Of a stretch of 64,000 nt of DNA, positions 48,201-54,433 are shown in pieces. The stretch comes from Nocardia sputorum (GTDB lineage: Bacteria; Actinomycetota; Actinomycetes; Mycobacteriales; Mycobacteriaceae). Location of the stretch: assembly GCF_027924405.1 (NCBI RefSeq), contig NZ_AP026978.1, forward strand, positions 6,014,001 to 6,078,000, read 5' to 3'. Each line of letters starts with the position of its first letter. Positions within the stretch are counted from its first letter, which is position 1. Below the pieces are notes generated by a model. That model had not been told where the DNA came from. It made no database searches and was given only the letters and a program-made list of their open reading frames with translations. The translations under genes and the position numbers were made by a program.

Positions 48201-50978
48201 ATCCGACACTTCGATGCGGAATCCGCCGGTGTCCGCGTCCACGCGCACGGTCAGGGTGTAGGCGTGCGCGCCGACTCCGTGTTCGTCGACCGGTCCGGTG
48301 TACTCGTCCACCACGAGCGCGCGCGGACCACGGCCCTCGGCGACATCGCGGGGGTCCATCCCCTCGGCCATCCGCAGCAATTCGTCGGCGATGCCCTGGT
48401 GACGAGGCTGGTCCGGTCCGCCGTCCGGGTAGTCCCACAGGCGGCCGCCCGCCGCGTCCTGGATCTCGCGCAGCGACATGCCGCGTTCGCCCACCGGCTC
48501 GTCCGGAGGACGGATGGTATCGCTTCCGGTGGCCTGCTGGATCTCCTCGAGCGAGAGCCGGGCGCACTCCCCGCGATTCTTCGGCTCTCGCTGCGGCGCA
48601 TCGGTATCCGGCTCGTCGCGGGAGTTCTGGTCCGAGTCCCTGCGCGCCGGACCGTCGGTGTCCGGACCCGGTCGGCGCGCCGGTCTGGACTCTCCCGCGT
48701 CACCGGCGAGGGGCAGCACGACCGGTTCGGCGGTGTCGCGCCGTCCGTCGTCGGATTCCGGTGTGTCGCGGGACCGCGACGGCTCGCCCTCCGGCCGGTC
48801 CGCACTCGCTGCACGTGGCTCACCGGGGCGCGTCGCACTGTCCTGACGCGGCTCACCAGCCGGGCGCGTCTCACCGACCTGACGGGTCGCACCGGGTTCC
48901 CGCCTGGATTCGGCGCGCGGCGCTTCGGAGTCGGTCTTGCCCGCTCGCACCGCGGGTTCGTCGCGGACGGCCCCGGAGGAGCGATCCGCGATACCGGCCC
49001 GGCCCCTGTCGGCGGCAGCCCTGCTGTCCGATGTGGGCTGAGGGCGCGCGTCCGCCGACGACGCGGGCCGTGCATCGCCCGTCCCCGGCGAAGCGGGCGA
49101 CGCGTGGGTAGTACCCGCACCGGTCGAGGGTGGTGCGCCCGCAGCGGTCGGCCCGGTGGCCGGCGTGGCCGCCGGACCGGTCAGCGGCGCACCGCCGATC
49201 GGTGCCGCGCCCGTCGGCGGCGTGTCCGACACCGACCGCGTCAGCGGGTTCTGCACGCCGTCGCCTGCGCCGCGCTGCGAACCCGCCGGGTCGCCCGCCG
49301 CGCTGTCCTGACGGCCCGCGGAGGCGTTCGGCTCCTCGGCGCGGTGGGTACCGGCCCCGTGGTCCTGTCTTCCTTCGTCGGCGAGTCTCGCGCCGGTGTC
49401 GGACGCGGACCGCTCGCCCGACGTCGACCGCTCACCCGACGCGGACCGCTCACCCGTCGAAGAATGCTCACCCGACGAGGACTGCTCGTCCGACGAGGAC
49501 TGCTCGCCCGACGACGCACGCTCACCCAACGCGGACCGCTCACCCAACGCGGACCGCTCACCCGTCGAAGACTGCTCCCCCGACGACGCACGCTCACCTC
49601 CGGAACCCTGCTCACCGGACGTTTGCGCCGGAGTACCGGACTCACCGCTCCGCCCGGCCTCGACATCCGACTGCACCCCGCCAGTGGAGGAGCTCGAAAC
49701 CCCTTCTCCGGCAGCAGAACCGGTGTCACCAGCCGTACCGGAGCGGTACGTGTCCGCGTTCCCGGCGTTCGACGACCCACTGCTGCCGTTACCCGCCGCG
49801 GCGGGCATTCCGGCGCGCGGAGCACCCGCGGGGTTTTGCGTCCCGGCCCCCGGAGCCAGGCCGCTGCCGTCGCCCGCCCCGGGTGTTCCCGCACCGTCGG
49901 GCCGGTAGCCGACCCGCGGTCCGCTCGCGTCGGCGAAGAGGTTGTCCAGGCGAGTCCCCAGATCGGGGCGGCTCATCGTGGTCGGCATCAGCTTGTTCCA
50001 CATGCGCGCGGAACCGACCTTGGCCACACTGGTCATCGCGCCGTTGGAGGCACCCGCGGTGAACATGCGCCAGTCGACCGGCGTGTTCCCCAGGTTCTGC
50101 AGCGCCTGGTCCAGCCCGTCGGTCGCCGCGTCGAAGCCGAACTGCGTCGCGGTCGCACCAACGAAACCCGCTCCGGCGCCGACCAATCCCGCCGCCGTCC
50201 CGGTGATCGCGCCGTGCAGGAACGGGTTGAAATCCGGCCCGAACCGCCGCGTCAGCGCGTGGCCGAGCTTCTCGCCCAGCGGACCCGCCGCGGCGCCGCC
50301 CGCCGCGGAACTGACGGCGGTCACGATGACCTGCTCGACGTTGATGTCCTCGCGGTGCCCCTGCTCCACCTGGTATGCCTGCACCCCCAGTTCCTGCATG
50401 GTGCCGAGGATGGTGTCGATCGCGACATGCCGGAGCAGGAAGCTCACGAACCGGTTCGCGACGATCCGCCCGACCCGCTGGATCACCGCCTGCACCAACC
50501 GCTGACCGATGATGCGGACCGCGATGCGCGTGGCCGCGATCGCCGCCGCGTCCACCGCGGGCTTGAACGGACCGGAGAAGAACGACGCCGCCAGCTCCGC
50601 CGCCAGCAACGCCAGCGACGACCAGTACATCAACTTGCCGTACTCGATCTCCGTGCCGACGTCGTAGGCGGAGTCGCCGATCTCCTTGAAGTAGTCGGCC
50701 AGCTTCGACAGCGTCTGGTCGTCCTGCGGGTTGCCGCCGCTGAAGGTCAGGAAGCTGTCGAAGGCTTTGACCATCTCCTCGAAACCGTCGCCCGAGGGAT
50801 AGGCGGTCATCGACGCGCTCTTGGCCGCCTCGATATCGGGGATGACCGAACGCAACTCGCTCGCGGCGGTGCGCCAATCACCGCCCAGGCCCCACATCTG
50901 GTCCTCGTTGCCCTCGGGCCACTCCATGCCGACGATCGGCTCGAGGTATTTCAGCGCGGCGGGCAGCTCGATGGCCAT
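36300..50978 (-). CDS. Giant T7SS effector-like protein, 4,892 residues, WXG100-2 N-terminus and several toxin-like domains
   Basis: The N-terminus (1-330) resembles the CpnT-like WXG100-2 domain: EWPEGNEDQMWGLGGDWR, then hydrophobic helices. After disordered repeats come several modules. A possible papain-like/glutamine-deamidase domain has Cys805, His905 and Asp926. A PD-(D/E)XK-like nuclease spans 1440-1700, with Asp1576 and IEAK at 1594-1597. A metallopeptidase has HEYGH at 2061-2065 and Glu2125. An ADP-ribosyltransferase-like domain spans 2200-2320, with Arg2206 and Ser2255. Helical repeats follow (2550-2860), then a nuclease-like copy without active-site residues (near 3508), four more repeats (3925-4390), a proline-rich region, and a 120-residue C-terminal domain. 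There is no signal peptide, so export would use ESX. Domain calls are inferred from motifs. Confidence 0.85.
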   Translation of the reverse strand: MAIELPAALKYLEPIVGMEWPEGNEDQMWGLGGDWRTAASELRSVIPDIEAAKSASMTAYPSGDGFEEMVKAFDSFLTFSGGNPQDDQTLSKLADYFKEIGDSAYDVGTEIEYGKLMYWSSLALLAAELAASFFSGPFKPAVDAAAIAATRIAVRIIGQRLVQAVIQRVGRIVANRFVSFLLRHVAIDTILGTMQELGVQAYQVEQGHREDINVEQVIVTAVSSAAGGAAAGPLGEKLGHALTRRFGPDFNPFLHGAITGTAAGLVGAGAGFVGATATQFGFDAATDGLDQALQNLGNTPVDWRMFTAGASNGAMTSVAKVGSARMWNKLMPTTMSRPDLGTRLDNLFADASGPRVGYRPDGAGTPGAGDGSGLAPGAGTQNPAGAPRAGMPAAAGNGSSGSSNAGNADTYRSGTAGDTGSAAGEGVSSSSTGGVQSDVEAGRSGESGTPAQTSGEQGSGGERASSGEQSSTGERSALGERSALGERASSGEQSSSDEQSSSGEHSSTGERSASGERSTSGERSASDTGARLADEGRQDHGAGTHRAEEPNASAGRQDSAAGDPAGSQRGAGDGVQNPLTRSVSDTPPTGAAPIGGAPLTGPAATPATGPTAAGAPPSTGAGTTHASPASPGTGDARPASSADARPQPTSDSRAAADRGRAGIADRSSGAVRDEPAVRAGKTDSEAPRAESRREPGATRQVGETRPAGEPRQDSATRPGEPRAASADRPEGEPSRSRDTPESDDGRRDTAEPVVLPLAGDAGESRPARRPGPDTDGPARRDSDQNSRDEPDTDAPQREPKNRGECARLSLEEIQQATGSDTIRPPDEPVGERGMSLREIQDAAGGRLWDYPDGGPDQPRHQGIADELLRMAEGMDPRDVAEGRGPRALVVDEYTGPVDEHGVGAHAYTLTVRVDADTGGFRIEVSDPGADRRKGFPPDAPMDLRAVSAILFDGQGRVVPPDGTDPRVRPTDDRPIYGRDGEIAGRRGDETPKQFRARMRAELADMNSRREAEQARRLRDLVDRIDESDLPEGVSKRSLRIRAAQAEWHAREFGKNADTWWRVAGGRPAEDAAIPPRAPSDPTPQPDPARTRDESDPPEPSRIPRGDRDRDEANRLSDPATSPRRAEDAAAVPIRDRDGLDDAASPIRDRDGDGSDDAAPSTRDRDRGGDRADDSAEAVRDRDHGRVGDDAAPQTRDRDQSGVDDAAQSARGRDGDRADDTAQSVRDRDRRADDDAAKADRDSRAAGEADGAAEPARGGDGVDGAARSARDRDLGAVDDDSARPDRDSGTDEASQPSDPAASPRSVDDGAEPGERDMAAPGRAGPDGEDAARPVPDRTLDETPDFLGESDDVERGWEHGDDVPNGMYRDADGLLHKFGDRPDSYRDPDGTWHHQDDDPGTYRDDSFRLRDESSNEYVPDHLTKRPYRFMADPGPENPYTVVDDVIARQIAKAVTERATLQTQRDTANDGVKRHMAEFDIEKISDLAEEKLGPRMADLEIEILESDLSDDEKQAKLDRLGEMERNAAEFNRLGPLLVNASKTLGELGGRAFALDADQRPNAVLLSPFEGAIDGADTVDIAVLVPGVDGGPPKLVVIEAKGVGSQLGGSKAAEAQQGSPEYLRRTAAIDKNLRRILTETPAEMAARGVEPDSLEGRALLRAREQLLQAHRGGTLEVEYHLVHVAKNGDVISREFDLERDGVLVRIDVIGGIESPALVRIPGQTPVAGAPAHDAEGAARDGETRTRDDETSGPDAESPVAESEVPVRGTDSPTRDSDAAARAAPSPVRASDGPRRDGSASARDAESGPRDAAAPIGGAPRDSASPGRDAADPAGDAAGPVRDGETRAGDAEGGPRDAAAPVREAASPLRDAEGVERDAAGAARDSAIPARDADDAVRDADDAARYADESSLPQDSDAADARDRELLGVSGADEWSHLGPEEVGERLQEHLRDAMRNPGLEVFGFDLEGLNPEVVREYARALVDLVDRFPAVDLRSIGIGGLPPKVIGMAQPRLDASGRMYTESIVLGYDHASSAQTFRDRMQLGVDNGRFSPEVLRRPVRAVVAHEYGHALDYASQQSARHRAEEYLYERYLDDDTRAPDVGFEDWLHQLSGHSFDQEGNLRPEEALPEAFADLVLRGDDGDPVSAPARALHDLLTRAAAEPPTTGDAPLSLEPDHVDLPDDGQEADAFGRDGDILFEGDLPEDGTPLYRGIPRLLSDGSVNPAFLEAVSGRAVPRGTVDLSAEEHIGQRRAAESDTTSWSRTRGAAERFANGDGVILEWRTGLPPEGASWKFKPIFDLPDQFSQVLIQGTVTDTRATRFVAGDRPDSGDVEHRTGASARAEREVEQARPAVRRDTVAREPTEPQAAGDGAGGDPPSGPPTPPAAAQPPAGGRPDHPRAGNPLRDVLAFLREQRDWPNQRTADPLTEAEAEHVRGLAQALGLDETFTGLRDPLAALAELAELARARGFLDDADSPHMRFPADFEPLTSAERYGDEQFWLAEALDDSLREVQDDLRRAGLPVEDPRPPRLPAPTSPNALPPVDPATTARSADTGHPAPADLDRLTAHRDAAARELAQARADLTEARRGLPVDERDLTREALGDALEALRGRSMRVDEQQPWEDRLTRLEQAARRVFDAEDQLARAEDAVRRADHLTEMRGDADAEHSTARRDAVARDLAEARAALAQARRGLPVNDEDLTREALDDALEGLRGRSMRVDEQGTWQERVAELERAVRRVFDAEDELARADDAVRRADPATADRVVADADVERLTGERDALARELAEARADLAEARRGLPVDDGDLTREAWDDALDGLRGRTMRVDEQGPWQDRLTSLEQAARRVFDVEAESARLEEALAQAVRNAERSAHGREPDARQAESERPARDAGAGDPAHRAPRPEPIDRTRDRLARRFGLDESDLSPENLGATIADLRYRNLLRAGAVEALAAATERARDTGHPDLRAQVTATRDAWARRLRIDPADLDRDPAETVAQARAAVRRDSRAITDLADAVQAARGTTGAEPPAPGETRRYTLEVDGERVQARLVADENDGWRVEVPERLDAPEPADPNAPAPREPARPKSRLRRLWEALNAGFRGQSPKYPSGSGVDSAGQSLLAHEAGLPLTKHYDPTPAPGDEYEVLQTKFSPVRILKEAVTMWRKRELIPLLKRLTSRIDDQAAEYDTPTTRDGEEYRYWLEEADPELVRRELGVELDDLKRQAEDAARAIPGPETRPELTDGDATADLSERPGEELPASAALADWLHELSEASARRQELAYALAAAADALGVDLGEPTAENVRRAVDLLRYQQIRRIGALTGLAEASRRYNAEHGRIPYSDEIGFFDANPMNRFLGEVVRAFGGDPTLLDWEGVNNGGEPSREWGDLYDTDQPGQDQGLRSFFENALRRDQIKDERSVWAQLLGADLHALDARQLADALAEEMDRIREHARGLTAFLADAEDFFLADAAADELTGLIGEMAGRDWVLARGGALLEDGTGLGLVPGEPGGPMRLVVVDGGLDHDRVIADALAAHPRLAEAVNEGIVEVHYLVTDVRPDRIAIVDGGATQVRHFTGEVEARRLDVTVVNDGDGWRVVPDAPVDPDALPVAEEALSREEIGDAIGELAERLGITEAELGSPELLAQRLATLRDENAIRAGQIEAIIDYARTAWDIDTYHQVGDARNLLAHRLGLDPADLTPQGLAESMADPDIRNALRQQRAEALVKYAKLLRGMDRAAIDAADDRLIRRLDAVPGTVRITGIAQLGEVIANLSQRPNLHPHLVDVLTDYADALAAVDVFDPRAHGDRAIDPRVSDVEFPVHDKAVRHLLDVIGDVAHLTEAPGRLGMLDGVTDIPPGPDRGASRDFARLVGVDLTDAGPERWAEVYEVYRDGKLDQHERLTPAQLAEVQAELRAEVVQRAEDIAALTDLVQRAARADIDRSTARRDAAARELSEARIDLAQARRGLPVDDEDLTRAALDNALEGLRGRTMRVDEQGPWQERVAELERAARRVFDAEAEQARLDDALRHAVEAAANDAAQQPHPREADGRPEVSHADTERTRLSEQRDSAARELADARADLAEARPGLPVNDEDLTRAALDDALEGLRGRTMRVDGQGPWQERVAELERAARRVFDAEDELARLDDMLEQATRVAESPVRDGVEERAGPASEESARLAAEAERARASARRDAAERELAGARADLVRARRGLPVNDEDLTRQTLDAAIDDLRGRTMRVDEQGPWQERVTELERAARRVFDAEDELARSNEAVARVARDAHIRLGNGSQQSDSSSGEEAGRAAADAERARVSAQRGAAARELADAQADLAEARCGLPVNDEDLTRQALNDALDNVRGRTMRVDEQGPWQERVAELERAARRVFNAQEELARAEDAVRHAGRERSPDRSSQERQSGSRVAREGGEPAVDASWSVRGGGEDSLDGGARTNRDDGEDSLDGGARANRNGGDRPSAGSRSDRDGDSEPPEGPSASDPARSRWMPPDRALRSHIPHPPKDYDFEMPGPFLNEVEPWPVPMPQPEPPQPPNPPQPPRPPAPPQPPTPPVPPTPPEPPMPPVPPTPPVPPTPPEPPMPPVPPTPPVPPTPPEPPTSPVPPTPPPTSPPVPPMPPVPPPPPVPPMPPVSPPPPEPPTPPVSPPPPEPPTSPVPPMPPAPPTPPPPGAPTPTQPTPPYPTPPGPLPPYPSAPPSYPSIPAPAPSAPPYPPTAPAWPADQNGSCHPDGTIPPGMPMPPMPPGMPMPPPANGGSRRSGRRGDGHRGPDTGGRLFVRPFAGFGVPAEFDPITGALRANPSETGTNNGVYGELGGVPVVFYRYDGRLTLRFGDRTVDLDGPVGVEWGTVGWRTTRFAVVVGGAVFCELTYRSVPEEMDIGALIRAVVADPVRSTEIFAG
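36955..37440 (-). repeat. Proline-rich PPxPPxPP repeat in the giant gene
   Basis: About 160 codons (residues about 4513-4675) repeat PPMPPVPP/TPPVPP-type units. It is a rigid, extended linker between the last helical repeat and the C-terminal domain. At DNA level it is a run of GGCGGNACC-like 9-bp units, prone to slippage. Confidence 0.9.
37800..39200 (-). repeat. Four 118- to 121-residue helical repeats in the giant gene
   Basis: Each unit carries RRDAAARELAxAR, then GLPVNDEDLTR, then LRGRTMRVDEQGPW, and ends with ELERAARRVFDAE. Units are about 355-363 bp long and highly conserved at DNA level, which implies recent duplication or gene conversion. They look like long antiparallel coiled coils. 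Confidence 0.9.
42395..43325 (-). repeat. Three 104- to 107-residue helical repeats in the giant gene
   Basis: These are the same module as at 37800-39200 (GLPVDERDLTR, LRGRSMRVDEQ), but with shorter spacers of about 315 bp per unit. They lie 900 residues earlier in the protein, directly after the ADP-ribosyltransferase-like region. Confidence 0.88.
47080..47640 (-). repeat. RDRD-type charged repeat in the giant gene
   Basis: About 185 codons alternate RDRD blocks with DDAA/DDAAP blocks (residues about 1113-1300). The stretch is highly charged but nearly neutral, and is expected to be disordered. Confidence 0.85.
49380..49620 (-). repeat. SxGE repeat in the giant gene
   Basis: About 80 codons repeat the 5- to 6-residue units SSGEQ, STGER, SALGER and SASGER (residues about 454-533). 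The units are acidic and Ser-rich, and are likely a flexible linker after the N-terminal secretion domain. Confidence 0.88.
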
Positions 50979-51015
50979 GGGCAGCTACCTCGATCGCCCG
51001 GTGCGGCTACCGAGT

Positions 51016-51516
51016 TCACCAGCTGGAATCGGTGACCGATCCACCACGATCGCGTTCTACGGTCTCGGTATCGGTGAAGCGCATGCCGCTGCCGTCCGAG
51101 AACTCCCTGCGCTCCTTCGCGTTCGGCGGCGCCGTCGGGGCCGGGACGGGTTCCGGTGCGCGCAGGTCGGGCATGCCCTCGACCAGGTCGGACAGCTTCG
51201 GCATCCGTGCCCGATGGGTGTCCAAGGGCGCCATCAGGTCTCGCGTCTTGCGGGCCACCTCGGCGCTGGCCTGCTGCGCGGCGTCGGTGATCGCCTTGGC
51301 GATCTCGGCATAGCTGAGGTCATCGATGTTCGGCCCGAACTGGGTATCGATGACCGTGTTGTCGGCATTGACGACCACCGTGACCCGCTTGCCGCGCACC
51401 GTCGCGCGGCCGGTGAGTTCGGCGCGTTCCTGTTGCAGCCGTGCGATGATCCGCATCTGCTCCTGGACGCCGTCGAGGATGTCGGCCAAGTCCGCCTTGG
51501 CTTGCTCGTTCGTCAT
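51016..51516 (-). CDS. YbaB/EbfC-family protein of the giant-toxin operon
   Basis: The 166-residue protein has a YbaB-like core at about 10-105: helix AKADLADILDGVQEQMR, strands VTVVVNADNTVIDTQFG, and helix YAEIAKAITDAAQQASAEV. A Pro-rich charged tail follows. A similar protein is encoded in the ESX operon (29457). YbaB-like EspL acts with Esp proteins in ESX-1, so this one may assist the giant protein, whose gene starts 37 bp downstream. That role is inferred from position. Confidence 0.75.
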   Translation of the reverse strand: MTNEQAKADLADILDGVQEQMRIIARLQQERAELTGRATVRGKRVTVVVNADNTVIDTQFGPNIDDLSYAEIAKAITDAAQQASAEVARKTRDLMAPLDTHRARMPKLSDLVEGMPDLRAPEPVPAPTAPPNAKERREFSDGSGMRFTDTETVERDRGGSVTDSSW

Positions 51517-51534
51517 GGGTCGGTGAACCTCGGG

Positions 51535-51858
51535 TCAGCGGATGCCGTCGCGGTTGCCGTGCTCCATGTCGCGCAGGAGATCGGCGGTCTCGGTCTGTCC
51601 CTCGCTGAAGTTCTCGAAGGTCCCCGCCACGTTGCGCGCGCCTTTGATCAGGTTGTCCCTGGTCGTCGTGTAACCGCCCGAACCATCGGGGCCGTTGGCG
51701 AAGTTCCGGCCGATGGTGTCGTTGCCCCAGCAGTTTCCCCGCGCGGCGATCGACGTGCTCAATCTGTCGATGATGCCGGTGATCCGGTCCTGGACATGCC
51801 CCGTCTTCTGGGCCGCCTTGCGGAACAGATGCTCATCGAATTCGACATTGTCCGCCAT
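51535..51858 (-). CDS. WXG100-like small protein heading the giant-toxin operon
   Basis: The 107-residue protein is the size of WXG100 proteins and has a turn-like NCWGNDTIGRNF region near the middle, between two helices (LFRKAAQKTGHVQDRITGII and DNLIKGARNVAGTF). The motif reads W-G-N rather than W-x-G and the turn is longer than usual. In T7SS toxin operons such small helical proteins often form a complex with the toxin's N-terminal domain for export. A GGAGGAG site precedes the ATG. It is the first gene of this operon. Confidence 0.68.
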   Translation of the reverse strand: MADNVEFDEHLFRKAAQKTGHVQDRITGIIDRLSTSIAARGNCWGNDTIGRNFANGPDGSGGYTTTRDNLIKGARNVAGTFENFSEGQTETADLLRDMEHGNRDGIR

Positions 51859-52044
51859 CGCGTCCGCTCCTCCACCCGCTAGTCCTTCCCAGCCACGGTA
51901 ACACCGGATGACTAATCACCAGTGACGCCAACGTGAACGGGAACTTCCTCGGTGTTTGCGGGCGTATTCCGTGCCCAGGTCGAGCAAAGTGCCGGATCGG
52001 TGAAGGCCGTCGCCGCCCCCAATTTTCGGGGCAGGACAACGACT

Positions 52045-52488
52045 TCACAGTTCCAGCAACACGGTGACCGGGCCGTCGTTCACCAAGTCGATGTGCATGT
52101 GCGCACCGAACCGCCCCGTCGCGACAGTTGCGCCGAGTTCGCGCAACGCCTGCGCGAAGACGTCGACCAGAGGTTCGGCGATCGCGCCGGGAGCCGCCGC
52201 CGACCAGGACGGACGCCTGCCTTTCCGGGTATCCGCGTACAGGGTGAACTGACTCACCACCAGGATCGGCGCGTGCAGGTCCGCGGCCGAGCGCTCCCCG
52301 TCGAGGATGCGCAGCCGCCACACTTTGTCGGCCAGTGCCTTCGCGGTCGCCTCGGTGTCGGAGTGCGTCACGCCGACCAGCGCGACCAGGCCGTGCGGGA
52401 CACCGTGGGCGGCCGGATCGATCCGGCCCACGACCTGGTCGTCGACGGTGACCTGCGCGGAACTCACGCGCTGTAGGAGGGCTCGCAC
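52045..52488 (-). CDS. dtd: D-aminoacyl-tRNA deacylase
   Basis: Dtd removes D-amino acids and glycine mischarged on tRNA in the cytoplasm. The start (GTG) reads [15 protein letters not shown], and both active-site motifs are present: SQFTLYAD at about residue 78-85 and [11 protein letters not shown] at the C-terminus. The 147-residue length is standard. The gene is divergent from the TPR gene and lies upstream of, and on the same strand as, the giant-toxin operon, 186 bp away. Confidence 0.95.
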   Translation of the reverse strand: MRALLQRVSSAQVTVDDQVVGRIDPAAHGVPHGLVALVGVTHSDTEATAKALADKVWRLRILDGERSAADLHAPILVVSQFTLYADTRKGRRPSWSAAAPGAIAEPLVDVFAQALRELGATVATGRFGAHMHIDLVNDGPVTVLLEL

Positions 52489-52677
52489 AACCCTCGATCA
52501 TGCCTTCCGCTACGGCGGCGACCGCCGCACGGGTCCCCGGCCGTCGGACAACCCGGTCTGCCTGGCCGGATACAGGTGCGCGCGGACGGCAAGCGTGACA
52601 AACTCGGTGCGCAGAGAGTTGCGTTGCGCGGGTTTGCCGCGCGTTGGCGGAGGATCATGCTGGAAACAAGGAGCGCG

Positions 52678-54180
52678 ATGGATCTGGACGCGATGGAGCG
52701 TCAGATCGCCGCGGATCGGTATGCGGCGCTCGACCGTACGGTCGAATCCGAATTGCGCTTGGCCACCTCCCTCGGCGAACTCGCCAAGGGTCTGATCGCC
52801 ACCAAGACCAACGGCTCGACGCGCGACCGCACGCGGGAGGCGCTGGCGCCGGCCGAGGAGGCGGTGGCGATCCGCCTGCGCCTGCTGTCCAGGGGCCAAG
52901 TGCTCACCGCCCGTCTCGCCGGCGAGTTGAACGATGCGCTGCGCTCGTTCGAGCAGGCCGCACGGCACAGCGGCCGCAGGGAGCTGGCCACCACGACGAT
53001 CCGTCGCGCCTGTGAGGTCTACCGCCAAGTGGCGCGGGAGCACCCGGAGGTCGCGGGCCCGTGCGCCGACGGTCTGTCCAAGTGCGGTGTCTGGCTGGGC
53101 AGGCTGGACCAGGACGCCGCCGTGGCCGCGACCGAGGAGGCCGCCCGCATCCGCGCCGCACTGGCCGCGGCGAACCCGGAGCTGTCCGGCAAGTACCTGG
53201 CCAGCCTGAGCACGCTGCTGCGCACGCTCATGGTCGGACGGTCGCGCAAGCAGGCCATCGCCATGTACCGGGAGCGGTACGCCGCGTTCACCTCGACCAC
53301 GATGTCGATCCGGCTGCGCGCGTGCGGCATCCAGGACCTGGACCTGACCCCGAAGTCGCACCGGGCGCTGGTCGAACTGGGCTGCCGCACACTGGAGCAG
53401 GCGGGGCGGCTCACCCAGCAGCAGATCATGTTCAAGTCCTCCGGCGACCTGTCGACCGTCGAGGAGATCAACTGGAAGCTGGCCCTGGTCGGCCTGCGGC
53501 CGCTCGCGCCGGGCGCCGAGCAGGATCAGCCCGCGACGCCCGTGCAGATCGGCTCCACCTTCGGCGCGCTGAGCGTGTACTTGCCGGAACGGGACGCCAT
53601 CGCCCAGGTGCGCGCCGCGATCATCGCGGCCTACGCCGTCGACGACGCCTACCCGCTCGACCGGGAGAGCTACCTCGGTACACATGGGTCGAAGTGGCAG
53701 ACCCGCGAGCCGAAGCTGAACACCTCCGCCACCCTCGGCGACGACATCGTGCTGATCGACCAGCCCTACGGCGGCTGGGTGACGGTGCTGAGCCTGAACT
53801 GGGAACTCACCCCGGTGGCGAAACACCCGCTGGCGCTGCGCCTGTCCCAGGACTGGCCCGTCGCGGCGATCACGGTGACGGAGAACGTGGCCTACGAGTT
53901 GTGCTGGTACGAGCGCGGTGCGGCCACCCAGTACGCCGCGCTCGGCCGTCCGGCGGGGCAGGCTCCCCTCGACAAGCCGCTCGCGCCACTGGACTTCGAA
54001 ACGCTGGCCTTGTACAACCCCGACCGGGCAACCGAGAGCAAACTGCGCGCGGCCTTCGGCAACACGAAGGTGTTCGCCAACCTCACCTATCTGCCGGACT
54101 GCGGCCTGCGCCAGCTCAGCGTCAACACGCCGTTGTCCGAGCACGGCGACCGCGTGCTGTTCTTTCGCACCACGCCCTGA
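52678..54180 (+). CDS. TPR-like protein with an apparent RNA polymerase alpha-CTD-like domain
   Basis: I do not recognise the whole protein. It has 500 residues from ATG 52678, which has an AAGGAG site 4 bases upstream. ATG 52657, after GGAGG, is an alternative. Residues about 20-215 form TPR-like helical pairs. Residues about 220-275 read LDLTPKSHRALVELGCRTLEQAGRLT and end INWKLALVGLRPL. This aligns in order with the alpha-CTD of rpoA in this window ([19 protein letters not shown] and [15 protein letters not shown]). The C-terminal 200 residues are mixed alpha/beta and of unknown function. No membrane segments are seen. A regulatory or scaffold role is possible. Confidence 0.65.
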   Translation: MDLDAMERQIAADRYAALDRTVESELRLATSLGELAKGLIATKTNGSTRDRTREALAPAEEAVAIRLRLLSRGQVLTARLAGELNDALRSFEQAARHSGRRELATTTIRRACEVYRQVAREHPEVAGPCADGLSKCGVWLGRLDQDAAVAATEEAARIRAALAAANPELSGKYLASLSTLLRTLMVGRSRKQAIAMYRERYAAFTSTTMSIRLRACGIQDLDLTPKSHRALVELGCRTLEQAGRLTQQQIMFKSSGDLSTVEEINWKLALVGLRPLAPGAEQDQPATPVQIGSTFGALSVYLPERDAIAQVRAAIIAAYAVDDAYPLDRESYLGTHGSKWQTREPKLNTSATLGDDIVLIDQPYGGWVTVLSLNWELTPVAKHPLALRLSQDWPVAAITVTENVAYELCWYERGAATQYAALGRPAGQAPLDKPLAPLDFETLALYNPDRATESKLRAAFGNTKVFANLTYLPDCGLRQLSVNTPLSEHGDRVLFFRTTP

Positions 54181-54332
54181 GACCGGAGCGGGATGACGCT
54201 GCGGCGGGATCGATTTGCGGCAAAGTAGCACCGACGGTGAACAAAATGCCGGAGGTTCCCGCCCCCGCATCTCCACAGGTCATTTGACCAGCAGATACGT
54301 ACGCCGAAGTGAACGCCGGGCTATGCCGCGAA

Positions 54333-54369
54333 GCCTGCCGGTCACCGCACCCGCCGGTAACCGGCAGGC
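54333..54369 (+). terminator. Hairpin downstream of the TPR gene
   Basis: GCCTGCCGGT and its complement form a 10-bp stem with a 17-base loop, and AAACGAATTTC follows. It is probably a terminator for the TPR gene, though it lies about 150 bp after the stop. Confidence 0.5.
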
Positions 54370-54404
54370 AAACGAATTTCTCGCGAACTAATTGAACGGA
54401 ATGT

Positions 54405-54433
54405 TTGATCCGCTCCATGGAGTGCTCTACTGA
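54405..54433 (+). promoter_or_regulatory. Promoter candidate for the 54529 gene pair
   Basis: TTGATC (54405-54410) and TACTGA (54428-54433) are 17 bases apart, with a CTCCATGGAG palindrome (54413-54422) in the spacer. The -10 box is poor at its last base. The leader to ATG 54529 would be about 90 nt. Confidence 0.35.

Noticed and set aside
47727..51035. Plus-strand open frame of 1,102 codons opposite the start of the giant gene
   Set aside because: High GC leaves few stops in the antisense frame. The minus strand encodes the WXG100-2 domain and the deamidase-like module here.
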